Shown here: piece after piece, positions 11,519 to 22,346 of the stretch | How positions within the stretch are numbered: the stretch's first letter is position 1 | Layout of the letters: every line of letters starts with the position of its first letter | DNA from: Puccinia triticina | Lineage: Eukaryota; Basidiomycota; Pucciniomycetes; Pucciniales; Pucciniaceae | Direction: 5' to 3' | Assembly (NCBI RefSeq): GCF_026914185.1 | Contig: NC_070562.1 | Span: forward strand, 7,750,001-7,814,000 | DNA length: 64,000 nucleotides | Program-made: the position numbers and the translations under genes | The notes under the pieces: generated by a model | Database searches by the model: none | What the model saw: only the letters and a program-made list of their open reading frames with translations | Told to the model about the DNA's origin: nothing

Positions 11519-12317
11519 GCCATAATGAGTGTTTGGAGGGTTGCTCAACATAGGAAGTTTTTTTTTGCGGGCGGCAGCCTTTTTTTTTCTTCCTGATGAG
11601 ACCCATAGCAGCCCCCTTCCTTTCTTTATCCAATTCCTATCTTGGTTATGTGTTTCTTTTACTCTTATATCCGTGACCACCTTTTTCCATTTTATCTTAG
11701 TTATGTTTTCCTCTTACTCTTATATCCGTGACATTCTCTTAATGGAATGCATACATATATCTTAGCTCCAATAAACAGACAGTGCGGGCGGGCGCCAGTC
11801 TTGGGCCCGCCGGCTCCGCCGGGATGTGAGTTTGACTTTGCCTAAAATGTCCGAGTCCCTCTGCGGCCCAGTTTACCGCTGGGGCCCGGGGACCGTCTGC
11901 AAATAGAAAGACTTTGCCAAAAATGATGGGGCCCGGGGGCCGTCTGCAATTGTCCCTCTGGGGCCCAGCAATTTTTTACAAGTCACGGAATTGCGCGTGG
12001 GGCCAGACAAGATGACTCATTAATTTGAAGTACCGGCCGGCAAGGACAAGTCCCCACCACGGACGTAATCTTTCCAAGTCCTGGCCCACAAAGATAGACC
12101 AGTGCCCACGCAGCCTAGTCACGTAGGCCCACCATATCTCACAAGTCCCCACCGACCGGCTCAGAGGCCGGCTCAGAGGGATGCGCTCAGAGGGCTCCTT
12201 ATAAAGAGGCAGAGACTCAAGACTATTTAATTCTCATTTGAAGAAGTAAAGAGGAAAGGAACAATAAAATAGCCAAGAAAGACAACAAGAAAGCGAGTCA
12301 TTAAAAAACTATCAGGC
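11519..12317. other. Intergenic between the two convergent transposon genes
   Basis: No coding signal. It holds the 3' ends of both genes, a duplicated stretch CTTATATCCGTGAC (near 11662 and 11717), and a run of GGGGCCCGGGGNCCGTCTGCAA repeats near 11880-11950. Nothing else stands out. Confidence 0.5.
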
Positions 12318-13441
12318 TCAGGCCCTGTACCCACTGCCCCAAAAAAGTTTTTGCATCAAATTGGGGGTGGCAATCCTTGGGAGCACCCCCTTGATAATGT
12401 CGGTGTCCAACTCGGTCCCGGTGAGCATCCAATGTCGTTTGAGGTGCGACTTGAGGTTTGAGAAGACCTTCTCAATCGGATTCATGTCCGGCGAGTAAGG
12501 CGCTAAATATATCAGCAACACCTGATTTTCCGCGCAAATCTCGGCGATCCGTCCTCTATGGCGAATTGCTGCATTGTCCATGATGAGCACGCTGTTCCTG
12601 CCAGGGAACGGATTCATCACAGGCATCTGAAAAAATTGAGACAAGTACGTAAGTAAGCCGCTGAGGTCCGCCAAAGAAAAAGCAAAAAAAAAGGAATCCC
12701 TACCAGAACATCCTCTAAAAAGTACTCGATGTCAACGCGACGCATCGTCTCCTCCTGCGCCATCACACATAGCATGCCATCGAGTGAAACCGCCGGACAC
12801 ACCGAGATACGGGGCGCATCGTGAGCACGAGGGATTCGTTTCGTCCGACAGCCGCGGGTTGACCACGCACGATCACGTGAGTGGGTACCAAGAGACACTC
12901 CGCATTCGTCTGGATGCAGCCAATGCGTCAGCCAAACTAGCCAAATAGATACCACAAAGCAAACCACCCTGGACTTACCTATAAACACAAAGTAGTTGGA
13001 TGGGTATGGGCCCACCTGGGTCACATATCGGGCTCTTTTCACTGGGCATTGCGCCGGGTGGACGGTCCGGGCGCCCTTCTTTGAGAAGTTGAGCCGGCTC
13101 CTCAACTCATCCAAGATCGAGGCGATTGGGTGAATTTCGCCTGTCATGGTCTCCAGGTGAGACTGAATCTCATCTAGGTAGAGTGTTGGCTCTAACTCAA
13201 GGGCCAAGAGGATAAATTCCCGCTCCTCGGCCGAGAAGGATAGCGGCCAACCTCTGTCTTCATACAGCGCCGGGTCACGCACCACATCTCGAGTGGTTCG
13301 ATACAGGCGATTCCATCGCGCCAAAGAGTCGTGAGAGACATTCTTATCAATCGTGTCATTGATTTCATCGAGGGTCAGTCCGCGGAGGCTGAGCTTGACG
13401 ACAATCACCTTGACGTCTCGGGCGTACTTCACGAACCCCAT
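12318..13441 (-). CDS. DDE (D34E) transposase, Tc1/mariner-IS630 type, 325 aa
   Basis: Exons 13441-12979, 12909-12704 and 12626-12318; introns are 69 and 77 bp with GTAAGT/GTAGGG donors and CAG acceptors, and the frame closes exactly. The N-terminal part is a helix-turn-helix-like region (LSLRGLTLDEINDTI, then SHDSLARWNRLY). The catalytic core follows: FVFIDECGV gives the first Asp (about residue 155, codon split by intron 1), LIMDNAA the second (about 240), and YSPDMNPIEKVF the Glu (about 275), a 34-residue spacing. It should cut and rejoin DNA at the element's terminal repeats in the nucleus. All three catalytic residues and the frame are intact, so it may be active. The start is the first ATG with coding support; an upstream in-frame extension runs into the terminal repeat. 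Confidence 0.85.
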
Positions 13442-13549
13442 TCGGGAGGGCGGCTGGCTGGATGATTGGGGAAATCGGAGGATCAGACCGATTGATCTAT
13501 CATGGGGGAAAAAAAAACCTACATAATACTGACCACCTCGCGGGTTATT

Positions 13550-13860
13550 GGTCCAATGGTTTCGGGCCTGGGGGGAGGGTGCAGAGGTCGGTGGGTCAGC
13601 CAAAGCCAGGAAGGAGAGACAAGGGAGGGATTGAGAAACTCACAACGGGCTGAGTGGGGGGGGGGGGGGGGATTTGGGGGGCTGGGGGATCGAGGATGGC
13701 TGGGGTGGGTGCGGCCGGAATGGGGGGGGGATATGGTGCCGGCATCGGGGGGTGGGGGGTATGGAAACCACAGAGAGATACAGGTCCTGTATCTCTCTGT
13801 GGCTTTGTTTGGGTGTGGCTTTTTCTGAGCCTGGGGGTCGGATTTTCAGACCCCCCAAAC
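13550..13860 (-). repeat. Right terminal inverted repeat of the two-gene transposon
   Basis: Inverted copy of 8607-8917, ending CAGACCCCCCAAAC. It includes the same 35-nt palindrome at about 13769-13803. Confidence 0.8.
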
Positions 13861-14695
13861 AACCACCTGGTCCCCAGTGAGTCCAGGTCAGAATGGATAT
13901 GTGTCTGTGCACCGGGTGGATAATGTCCCAGTGCAAACATAGATACAGGGTGTGATTCCACCTGAAACATAGAACTAAACAAATGGTGAGCTTCATGACT
14001 TCATGTTTACAGCTGATCCCTATTCTTGAGGAGATCAGATACATGCAACGCAATCAGATACATTTGTACCACAAGACTCCTACATAGCCTGATACCTTAT
14101 AGATGTGATCACGTAACATATCTTGGCTGATATGTACTACGAGTACATGAGTTACATTGGTCTGGAGGGATCAAAAGAGTTCAAAGATGACTGGAGCGGA
14201 AACAGAAGAACAAGAAAATGAGCCAGAAATTTTAGTTTTGAGACATGGTTGGCTGTGAATGTCGGCTCAGTAGCCATACTTGGCCAGGAATTTCGGCTCA
14301 GAGCCATGGTGGCTATTTTGTCTTGCCGGAGGCGCGATCGGAGCGACATCAGAAATGGTCAGATTGTCGCTCTGAAAGCATGACAATGGCCGCTCTGTCG
14401 GTTCATTTGTCCATTTTGTCGTGAATTAGCCGGCATTTCACGAAAAAAAAACTATTTTGGCCATTTTTGTCGGTCCAGCGCCTCCATATCAAACACCCCT
14501 CCCGGGTGTGTTTGAAGAGTTTTGGGATTATTTTGAAATGAAAAGAACTCAAAACAAAGTTGGTTTTGATTTCAAAACAATTTCAAAATAATCTCAAAAT
14601 AATCTCAAAATTGCGTTTATAATTGGGGCCTAAGATTTCGAAAATGCATTTTGGGCTCACATAAATACATACTACATACATATTATAAATAACTG
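13861..14695. other. Intergenic with probable MITE remnant
   Basis: No gene is supported. At 14520-14632 runs of AATCTCAAAATAATCTC precede GTTTATAATTGGGGCC-TAA, which is the inverted form of a sequence at 7937. These look like the end of a small TAA-targeting element. Confidence 0.4.
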
Positions 14696-14945
14696 TAAGG
14701 GCCTGTACCATACGAAATCTGTTTTTCTGGTGCAGGGAAAATAGTTTTTTTTTTTGCGCTTTTCTGATTTTTCAAAAAACACATATTTGGAAAAACAGAT
14801 GTTGATAAACGTGTACCACAACCGTCACTTCAGACTGCAGAATATCCGCACTCCTCTGCCATCCATCTCCATCATCAAAACCCAAGTCATCAATCCAGAA
14901 TACCCAAATCAACCAACAGATCATCCAACCATTACACATACAACC

Positions 14946-16228
14946 ATGGACAACAAGCTGTTTGCAACACTTGCGGCCGCCGCCACATCAATCACGGAGA
15001 TGAACAACGTCTTGCTTTCAGTCGCCGCCGCCGGGGTTGCTTGCAAATACCTCGGAAGCATTTGGAATACATACGCGGCATACTATGGCGATGGTGGGCA
15101 AGCCAGGTACACTCGCTTCCTACTAGACAAAGTCAGACCTGAACTTTTTCGCGAAATAACTCGAATGGAACGTTCCACATTCAACAATCTTGTTGAAGAG
15201 TTGACGATGAATGGTCTGCTTAAGAATGGAAGGTCAGTCTCGGTCAAAGAGCAGGTCCTCATCTTCTTGGATATTGTTTGTTACAACAACAGCATGCGCC
15301 AGACGGCAGTCAAATTTCGACGTGGTTTGTTCACTGTTACCCGGTGAGATAGATTTTTGCTTCTTCTCGACCTTTGGTTTGACTCATCAAAAATCTAACA
15401 AAGATGCCTTCAATCAGCTACTTCGGAATTGTGCTCGACTCGTTGGTAGCAATCTATCCAAACTATGTAAAGTTTGACATGGATTCATGCAAGCAGCCCG
15501 AAGAAATTGCACAAAACCCAAAGTACCGACCATTCAAGAACGCACTAGGAGCACTTGACGGAGTATTTATCCCAGCGACAGTACCAGCAGAGTCTCAAAG
15601 CCCCTGGCGAAATCGGAAGCATTTCATCGCCCAGAATGTCCTCGCCGCGGTAAATTTTAACTTCGAGTTCGTCTATGTACTCGCTGGTTGGGAAGGAAGT
15701 GCCCACGACACTCGAGTGTTTAACGATGCGACTTCGAAAGGCCTTAACATACCTCAAAAGAAATATTTTCTTGCCGACGCCGGATATGGCCTTTGACAAG
15801 GTTTGATGACACCTTTTCGAGGCACCCGATACCACCTGAAAGAACAGGCTGCGGCAGGACTCAGGCCAGGCAACAAAAAAGAACTCTACAACTTACGACA
15901 TGCTAGCCTACGGAATATCGTCGAGCGCATCTTTGGATGCATCAAGAGAAAATTCTCGATCCTCCAATCTGCCCCCGAGATCGAACTAAAGAAACAGGTC
16001 CGATTAGTCTACGCACTCTGCATGCTGTGGAACTATATCCGCAGTCATGAGAGTGTCAATAATCTGTTTGACAATCCTGAGGAAGATGCGCAAACGCTTT
16101 CGCGTACACGGATGGGGGAAGATGAATTGTTTGATGTCACCGAGGAGGATTCAATAATGAAGCATCGACGGGAGCGACTGGCCAAAAAGCTTTGGGATCA
16201 ATATGTAGCCTACAAAAAATCTGCTTAG
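14946..16228 (+). pseudogene. Harbinger (HARBI1/DDE_4) nuclease, broken by one TGA
   Basis: Exons 14946-15343 and 15418-16228; the 74-bp intron begins GTGAGA and ends CAATCAG. The protein starts MDNKLFATLA. The catalytic core is recognisable: LGALDGVFIPA (first Asp), GWEGSAHDTRVFND (second Asp region), LADAGYGL, TPFRGTRYHL and NIVERIFGCIKRKF (Glu). A TGA at 15794-15796 falls in frame directly after GYGL, and the frame continues unbroken past it to the natural end. No other lesion was seen. It would supply the strand-cutting activity of the element together with the Myb-like partner. As it stands it is probably inactive unless the stop is read through or is an assembly error. Confidence 0.85.
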
Positions 16229-16682
16229 ATGTCAACCTCCCTGCAATATTATCACGCGCTCCTTCCCTTGTCAAAGTTTTTTTCTTTTGTGTTCCAAACT
16301 GTCTCTCTCTCAAAAGTGGCTACACTTTTATTTTGAGAATTCCAACCATTTTATTTTCAAGTGCAGTCAACTTCCGAAAAACTTATGGTTGTCGGGTGTG
16401 GTTCAAATTTGTCAGAATGAAAGAGAAACACAACCAGAATAAGTTGAGGTGATGGAAAATATGATAAAACCAAGATCGGAAGGGGAACCGCAGGGTTGTT
16501 GAGATCAAGCTTCGGAGCTGAACAAATTCCGAGCCGAGCTGAGCACAATCCGAGCCAAGCTGAACACAATCGGAGTTAATAAGCTGAGCCAAGCTGAACA
16601 CAATCGGAGCTGCTAAGCTGAGCCAAGCAAATGGATCAGCCAGTACCAAAATGACAGGTGTCCGATAATTCAAGCTTACATT

Positions 16683-17903
16683 TTACTTTTTCTTTGCCTC
16701 CTCAACCTTCTTTTCGAGCCATAGCTGGCAAACTTCATCATTCGAGGTACGACAGAGGGAAAGGAATGTGTGGGCCTTGCTCTCGTTCTCAAGTACCGAT
16801 GCAAACTCGACGTAGGTTTCATTCAAGACTTGTCCCAAGTATCGGTCAGCACATTCTTGAAGTGCAACGTCCAAAACAGTAGCTTCGCTCGGAGTAATGG
16901 CGGAGGTAGATGGATTGCTGGGTCGTTGATTGGTAAGGGCTGAGGCAATCTTGGAGAATTCACCCACAAGACTTTTTGAGTTTTCCAATACGGTATTTAT
17001 TGCGCCGCTGATGCTTTCCATCTCGCTTTTGATGAGAGCATTCTTGGATTCACGGACCCGTTTGGTCATGTTTGAACCAGCTGTTTTGAGTGATGATTTG
17101 ACTTCAATATCAACATCGCTACCGCTGTCATCATCACTGAGAGTAACAATCTTTCTTTTGGCCGAAGTGAGTTTTGCGGCTTCAGTGAGTTTTACGGCTT
17201 CAGTGGTAGTCGGAAAAAGCTCGGAAGTCGCTATTTCTCCAGTTGCAGCCTTGCCCGAAAAAACACTATCGGCGAGATCATACACCAGAAAAGGTTTGTC
17301 CTTGAGTTTTCCAAAGTTTCGACGTGGATGAGCCGTTATCAACTCTTCCCACACGGTTTCGTCCGCAGTGACAGTGCCTCGAGCTTCGTCCCAACCGAAT
17401 CCGCTTTGATCTCAAAGGAATTTGTAGTCAAGGTATAGTGTTTGGAGCGCATTTTTTTGGTTCTTGATTTGATCAAGACTGAGAGTGAGGCTATACTTCT
17501 TATTCAACACATCTCAGACAACAGACCATGCTTCTTTCTTCAAGTTGCCGTTGTCAGTTTCATGGCCGGCCGCATATTGTGTAGCAATGGACTCGAGAAG
17601 GCACATCTTCTGATTGGTGGTCCAAATATGGTTGGGAGTTTTTGAATCACTTTTGTTGTCTTTTTTGGGTTCAGCTGACTTCTTCTTTGGGGTCTTCGCT
17701 TTTTGAGTTGCCTTCTTGGGATCAGAATTCTGTTGGGGCTGGACTGTGGATTCGGACATCGGAGCCGGTGTTGGTGGCGAGTTTGGAGATCTGAGTTCTG
17801 ATGAGAGTTGTGGTGGGATGGTGTCCTTAAGGACAACTGGATCAATGAGATCAAGAGTGATGGACTTTGGCATCTGCAGAGGGTGCGGAAAAATAGAGGT
17901 CAA
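16683..17903 (-). pseudogene. Harbinger Myb/SANT-like partner protein, broken by two TGA codons
   Basis: Reading on the minus strand from 17903, a Ser/Pro/Lys-rich N-terminus is followed by HIWTTNQKMCLLESIATQYA, a Myb/SANT-like (Myb_DNA-bind_3 type) helix, and later by TVWEELITAHPRRNFGKLKD. Two in-frame TGA codons at 17514-17516 and 17412-17414 interrupt this domain; the frame is otherwise continuous over about 400 codons with no indel. The C-terminal half is acidic then helical (EMESISGAINTVLENSKSL) and ends in lysines. In autonomous PIF/Harbinger elements this protein brings the nuclease to the nucleus and to DNA. The start could be the ATG at 17903 or the one about 30 bases downstream. Confidence 0.8.
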
Positions 17904-18065
17904 AAAACAGGGTCAGACCTGTTTTTGAAAAGCACCCATTTTTGAGGAAAACTATTTTCCGGATATGTCAAAAAACAGGCGCTGTGGTACGCATTTTTTG
18001 GTGAAAACAGTTTTTTTGCCAAAAAATTAATTTCTGGGGGAAAAACTGTTTTTTGACCGGCTATG

Positions 18066-20903
18066 GTACAGGCTAAGGATGGCTATTGGGCGGGCTCGGG
18101 CCGGCCGCGGGCCGGCCCGCGCTAGCCCGTGAAGTTAGCGGACAGGCCGGGCCGGGCCAGTGCAGCCAAGAACGCAGCCCGGCCCAAACCCGTTTACTAA
18201 ACGGGCGGGTGGCGGGCAGCCCACGGGCAGCCTGCGGGCAGCCCGCTATTTCACCAGTCAGACTCAGGTTGCATTACAACCCTTCACCGGTTACAACATA
18301 TGAAAATAAAAAAGAAATTTAAGATGATTCCTTTGCCCTGGCTGCTTTGATCCAGTCTTGAGTGCACAACAATGCGTCGACCGTTTCGTCATTAAGCCGC
18401 ATCCGATAATCGTCCAGCACACGCCCACTTGTTGAGAAAGCCGACTCTGATGCCACAGATGTCATGGGAATCATGAGCATTATTCTTGCAAACTGGGACA
18501 ATGAAGGGAATCGAGCCGCATTTCCCTCCCACCAGCCAAGAATATTGAACTGATCGTCCTTGCTATTGGGGTCACAGACAACGTTCCGTTCTTCTAGATA
18601 CAAATCCCATTCGGCTCCGGGCGCGTTGAGTGGATGTCCAGACATGGTACCGGCCATGTATTCGTTGAACCCGGATAGATCTTTGTCGATCTTTTTAACC
18701 TTGGCCGTTGAGGCGGGTTGAGTGGATTGTTCGGCAACAGGTGATTGAGGGGGTACATATTGGTTCCAAAGCGATAGGATGGAAGACCTAACCTTTGCTG
18801 TGAAAGAATCAACCTCAGATGTTGGGAGGTGGGATTGCTGCTCAAGGCTGTAGCGAAGATAACAAATCTTATATCGTGGGTCTAGAATCAGTCCGATTGC
18901 CGCAAGCTCCTTTGATGAATCCCAGTACTTGTGAAACTTCTCGAGCATCGGCTTGACCATGTCATGGAGGCGAGTTTCTATTTCACTAGGGCAGGTGCAA
19001 GGTTCGGCGTAGTGGGCTAGTTGCTTCTGAATGGCGGTCATTGCGCGGTAGGCATGGTTGATGGTTGGATACTGTGTTCCACTTAAGACAAGGGTGGCTG
19101 AGAGAAAATATATCAGTAGATGTTTGATGGATGCTCACAGTAAGATTCAAATAAGCTTGCCTTGGTAGAAAGGCTCGAGGAAATCTTGGATGACGCCGAG
19201 TTCCTCCCATTGTGCTTCGCTTGGGCAAGTTTCAAATTTGTCGTCTTCAAGATCGATTTGCTGGAAGGCCAACTTACATGGCATTGATGACTCAATCATT
19301 AAGAAGGTCGCGTTCCATCGGGTCGGTACATCCTTGGATGGGTGTTTCATGTCTTCGGCTAGATTCACAGAAACAAGAGCCTTGTTGAAGGCATCCATCC
19401 GAGACGAAGATCCGTGTATGTACTGAACACTATTTCGGAGTGACTCGACTGCGGGACCTACGACCTTGAGACCATCCTTGACCACTAGGTTGATGACATG
19501 CGCCATACATCGGACATGGAAGTATGGCAACGTCGTAGGAGTTGAGCTAGCAACCGAGCGATCCTTTATCAATCGCTGTAGCCGGGTCATAGCTGCTGTG
19601 TTGTTGACAGCATTGTCAAGGGTAACGAAAGCAACTTTGTTCAAGCTCTTCCAATCGTTGAGAACTTGACATATTCGCTCCAAGATCGCATGGCCAGTGT
19701 GCGGAGGCGGGAGGGGCTGGAAGCTGATGATCTTCTTGTTCAGTTCCCACTTGTTGATGTTGATGTAGTGGGCCGTTATTACCATGTAGCCAGTCAGATC
19801 GGAGGCTGTCCACATGTCAGTGGTTAAGGAGATCATCTTTGCTTTCGCCATCATCGCCATTTCGCCTTGCTTCATGTGATTGTAGATAGCCATACAATCA
19901 CTCTGCACTGCCTTTCGTCGGGGCATGGTGAAGTTGGGCTGGGCTGACTCCATAAACTCTTGGAATCCCGGATGATCGGCCATCGCGAACGGGTATTCAT
20001 GCTCAATAATCGCTTTTGCAAATTTCTCTCGAGTTTTTTCTTGAGAGAAGATCCAAACACGGTTGCTGGTGGTTTGGGAGGAGCTGGTGAAACCGAGAAG
20101 TCCTTGTCTGGGTTGAACGAGAGCCCCGCTGTCTGTGATACAGCGATCAGAATGTCGTCGGAGATGGTTCGTTCCTGCCGATGATGTAGCCGAGAGTTTG
20201 AGGTTGCAGTAGTTGCATATTGCCTTCGATACACCTCCTGATGATTGCAATATCAAAATTCAAAAGATCCGAGTCAGTTATATCTATACTTATAGAAACT
20301 AAGAGGGATAAGAACAGGACGGCCCACCTTCTTCAATCTTCTTGAAATGGTCCCACACCTTGCTGGTGAGTTTACGCTTTTTGAACAAGCTCCCTTTGGC
20401 GGTTTCTTGTGATTCACTCAAACTGTCGGCGGGGGCTGGTGTCTGGGGGGCTGAAGCCTCAGTTCTAGGTGGCTGCCTATTGATCTCCTGCTGCGTAGTC
20501 AATGGAGTTTCTGGTTCCGATCTCTTGGCGACGCGGATATCGTCAGTTTTGCCTTCTTCCTCGGACAAACCAGGGTGTGCGCGTGTCTTTCTCTTTGCCA
20601 TTGTGGCCCGTGGGGGTGAGTTGGTCACCGGTTGACTGTCGATGGCTAGTTCGTAGTTGGCTGAGGTGGCACTGCAGCTGCCAGCGGCAGCCAGTCCCGC
20701 TTCGGAGAACACCGGTCCCCCGACCGGGGGCGGCCCACGGGCGCCCGCGGGCCGCCCGCGAGCCGCCCGTTTGCTAAACGGGTCGGACGGGCCGGGCCGA
20801 TTTTAAATTATTATCTGAAATGTGTGTCCGAACCCGGCCCAAACCCGCGCGGGTTCGGGCGGCCCGTTGGCCGGCCCGCCCTATAGCCATCCTTAGTACA
20901 GGC
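18066..20903. mobile_element. hAT element nested in the Harbinger right end, apparently intact
   Basis: The element is 18074-20895 (2822 bp). The ends are TAAGGATGGCTAT and its inverse, continuing as GC-rich subterminal repeats of GGGCGGGC and GGCCGGCCC type. The flanking 8-bp duplication GTACAGGC (18066-18073 and 20896-20903) is perfect and comes from the Harbinger terminal repeat. It encodes one full-length transposase on the minus strand. Perfect duplication and open frame suggest a recent, possibly mobile copy. Confidence 0.9.
18319..20601 (-). CDS. hAT transposase with BED zinc finger, 709 aa
   Basis: Exons 20601-20328, 20237-19161 and 19097-18319. Intron 1 (90 bp) is GTGGGC to CATCAG; intron 2 (63 bp) is a GC-AG intron, CAAG/GCAAGC to CTCTCAG, and only this splice joins FLEPFYQ to ATLVLSGTQYPTINHAY in frame. 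The start is the ATG of MAKRKTRAHPG. Residues about 80-125 form a BED zinc finger (KVWDHFKKIEEGG, CNYC, then HLRRHSDRC, across intron 1). The RNase-H-like core contains LTTDMWTASDLTGYMVITAH, and the C-terminal hAT dimerisation region has NILGWWEGNAARFPSLSQFA and PMTSVASESAFSTSGRVLDD. No disabling change was seen. It acts in the nucleus on the TAAGGATGGC ends. Confidence 0.9.
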
Positions 20904-21024
20904 CCTAAATATTTACCAAGCTCACCCAAGGGCCAAGCCTTCCGAGTCGAGGCCCCCTGCAGGAAAACTGAAGCCAGCCGACAGGATTGACCGCTTGAGC
21001 TGAATAACGTGCTTCCCCCATACC

Positions 21025-21066
21025 CTGGACGATTGACGAATAGTACACGATTGGCCTCAGCGAAGA
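21025..21066 (+). promoter_or_regulatory. Conserved 5' leader of family genes (copy at 21 kb)
   Basis: CTGGACGATTGACGA followed by CACGATTGGCCTCAGCGAAG and the ATG, as at 5535-5579. The nested transposon cluster ends only about 160 bp upstream, so any promoter for this copy must be short or lie in Harbinger sequence. Confidence 0.5.
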
Positions 21067-22346
21067 ATGGAGAATAAAACCAATAACATCCCGGACGGAT
21101 CTGGGCAGACGCTTGAATACCTAGAAGGTATTCATCCTGTACCAGCTGCTCATGATACGCGTTCATCGGCTGATTTTAGAATTCCCTTGAATCCTCTTTA
21201 GCATTAGTTGTCCAGGGTTTGAGAAACCTGCAGCGTAAATGGGAATCCCCAAGGAAGGTTACTCGAGACGATACTTGGGCTGTCCGTGCTGTTGGAGTGA
21301 ACTCGAGCGAAATTCTCTTCGATCGGTTACATTCGAACCTTTTACCTCTCTTCAAGGACCAAGTCAGCACTATTCTGAACTTGCTAGGTGATGCGAGCAT
21401 GAAAGAAGAACCCAAGTTGAAACTCAGGCGCGCATTGGAGATCCAACCAGAAATTGACTACAGCATCACTCAAATCCACTCTACCTTTCTCGACCTCTGT
21501 CCGGAATCCTTATCTGCTACTACTGTCGAAACCAATGACCAACATCTCAAACACTTGAAGGCGTATAGGCTTCTTGAATTCAAAAAAGAATTTGATGGCG
21601 AACTTGGGAGCGTCTGCAGTGTTTTTGGAACAGCCTCGGAATTTCTCGAACTACGCAAGTACCCGGATTTCAGGAGAGCGCTATCATTTAATGATGATTT
21701 TGAACCATCCGAATCCACATCATATTGCATTGAGCTGATTATCAAAAACTCAAAAAGATCTGAAATGGATGCTATCGAAGAGTATGCGACAGGTGCGGTA
21801 CGCGGGATTGATGGGGTACTAGCCAATCTCATCGGCCTGATCAATCCAGCTGCACCCCAAGGCTATGACTTTCCCGACAGCTTGAACCACCAACCAATGA
21901 TCAACCTTGCTACAACGGCAATACCATTCATCAAGCTATTAAAATTATTTTTCAAGAAACTATCGAAACACGGCATCATGAACTGTCAGAGGCTACCGCC
22001 ATTTACCCAAATGAATTCTTATCAACTCAAACGTTTCTGTCAATCTGCTGAGAACGTTGCTGGCGGTCTTGGTGAAATTTTGTATTCTCTGGCCGAAGGT
22101 GATAAGACTTTTGGAGATCGACCGGTTGATATTCAGTTCATCACTGATGCAGCTGAAGAGAGCGCTAGTAAGGTGGTAGCTTCACTGCTGTCTGTACTGC
22201 TTTATCTTGTTCCCTTAATTGATAGTCTTCCAGAGAAAAATTACTTCCAGGGTTGGTTCGCCACATGGAATACTCAGATCAATGTAGCTGTTCGGAACTT
22301 TGTGCAAGTTGCTAAAGACCTTCGACATGAGCATAATCACGTATAG
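21067..22346 (+). CDS. Rust lineage-specific ~400-aa family protein (intact, 401 aa)
   Basis: Exons 21067-21127 and 21202-22346; 74-bp phase-1 intron GTATTC to CTTTAG with a GGCTGAT branch-like site. Exon 1 encodes MENKTNNIPDGSGQTLEYLE. Exon 2 runs VVQGLRNLQRKWESP, SNLLPLFKDQVSTILNLLG, EIQPEIDYSITQIHSTF, DQHLKHLKAYRLLEFKKEF, IPFIKLLKLFFKKLSKHGIM, SLLSVLLYLVPLIDSLPEKN and YFQGWFATWNTQINVAVRNF. Most of the protein should be amphipathic helix. It lacks the long acidic tail of the 5580 copy. Function unknown. A broken sibling follows on the same strand at 23275. Confidence 0.8.

Larger units (their letters stand above)
8607..13860. mobile_element. Two-gene DNA transposon with ~310-bp terminal inverted repeats
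   Basis: The ends are a long inverted repeat starting GTTTGGGGGGTCTG: left arm 8607-8917, right arm 13550-13860. Inside are two convergent genes: a plus-strand accessory gene at 9051-11518 and a minus-strand DDE transposase at 12318-13441. Both genes are open once introns are removed, and the two arms are almost the same apart from homopolymer lengths, so the insertion looks fairly young. I could not identify a target-site duplication, which leaves the exact outer ends and the superfamily uncertain. The transposase resembles the Tc1/mariner-IS630 group. Confidence 0.75.
14696..20908. mobile_element. PIF/Harbinger element, split by a nested hAT insertion
   Basis: The left end is GGGCCTGTACCATA at 14699, preceded by TAA (14696-14698). 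Its right terminal repeat is interrupted: bases up to 18073 read TATGGTACAGGC, the hAT element and one copy of its target duplication follow, and CC then TAA (20906-20908) complete the reverse complement of the left end. Removing 18074-20903 restores a perfect 14-bp inverted repeat flanked by TAA, the 3-bp target typical of PIF/Harbinger. The element carries the expected two genes, a DDE_4 nuclease and a Myb/SANT-like partner, in tail-to-tail order; both are broken. Confidence 0.9.

Noticed and set aside
15545..15835. Minus-strand frame across the Harbinger nuclease
   Set aside because: The plus strand carries the recognisable catalytic motifs; the minus frame is its shadow.
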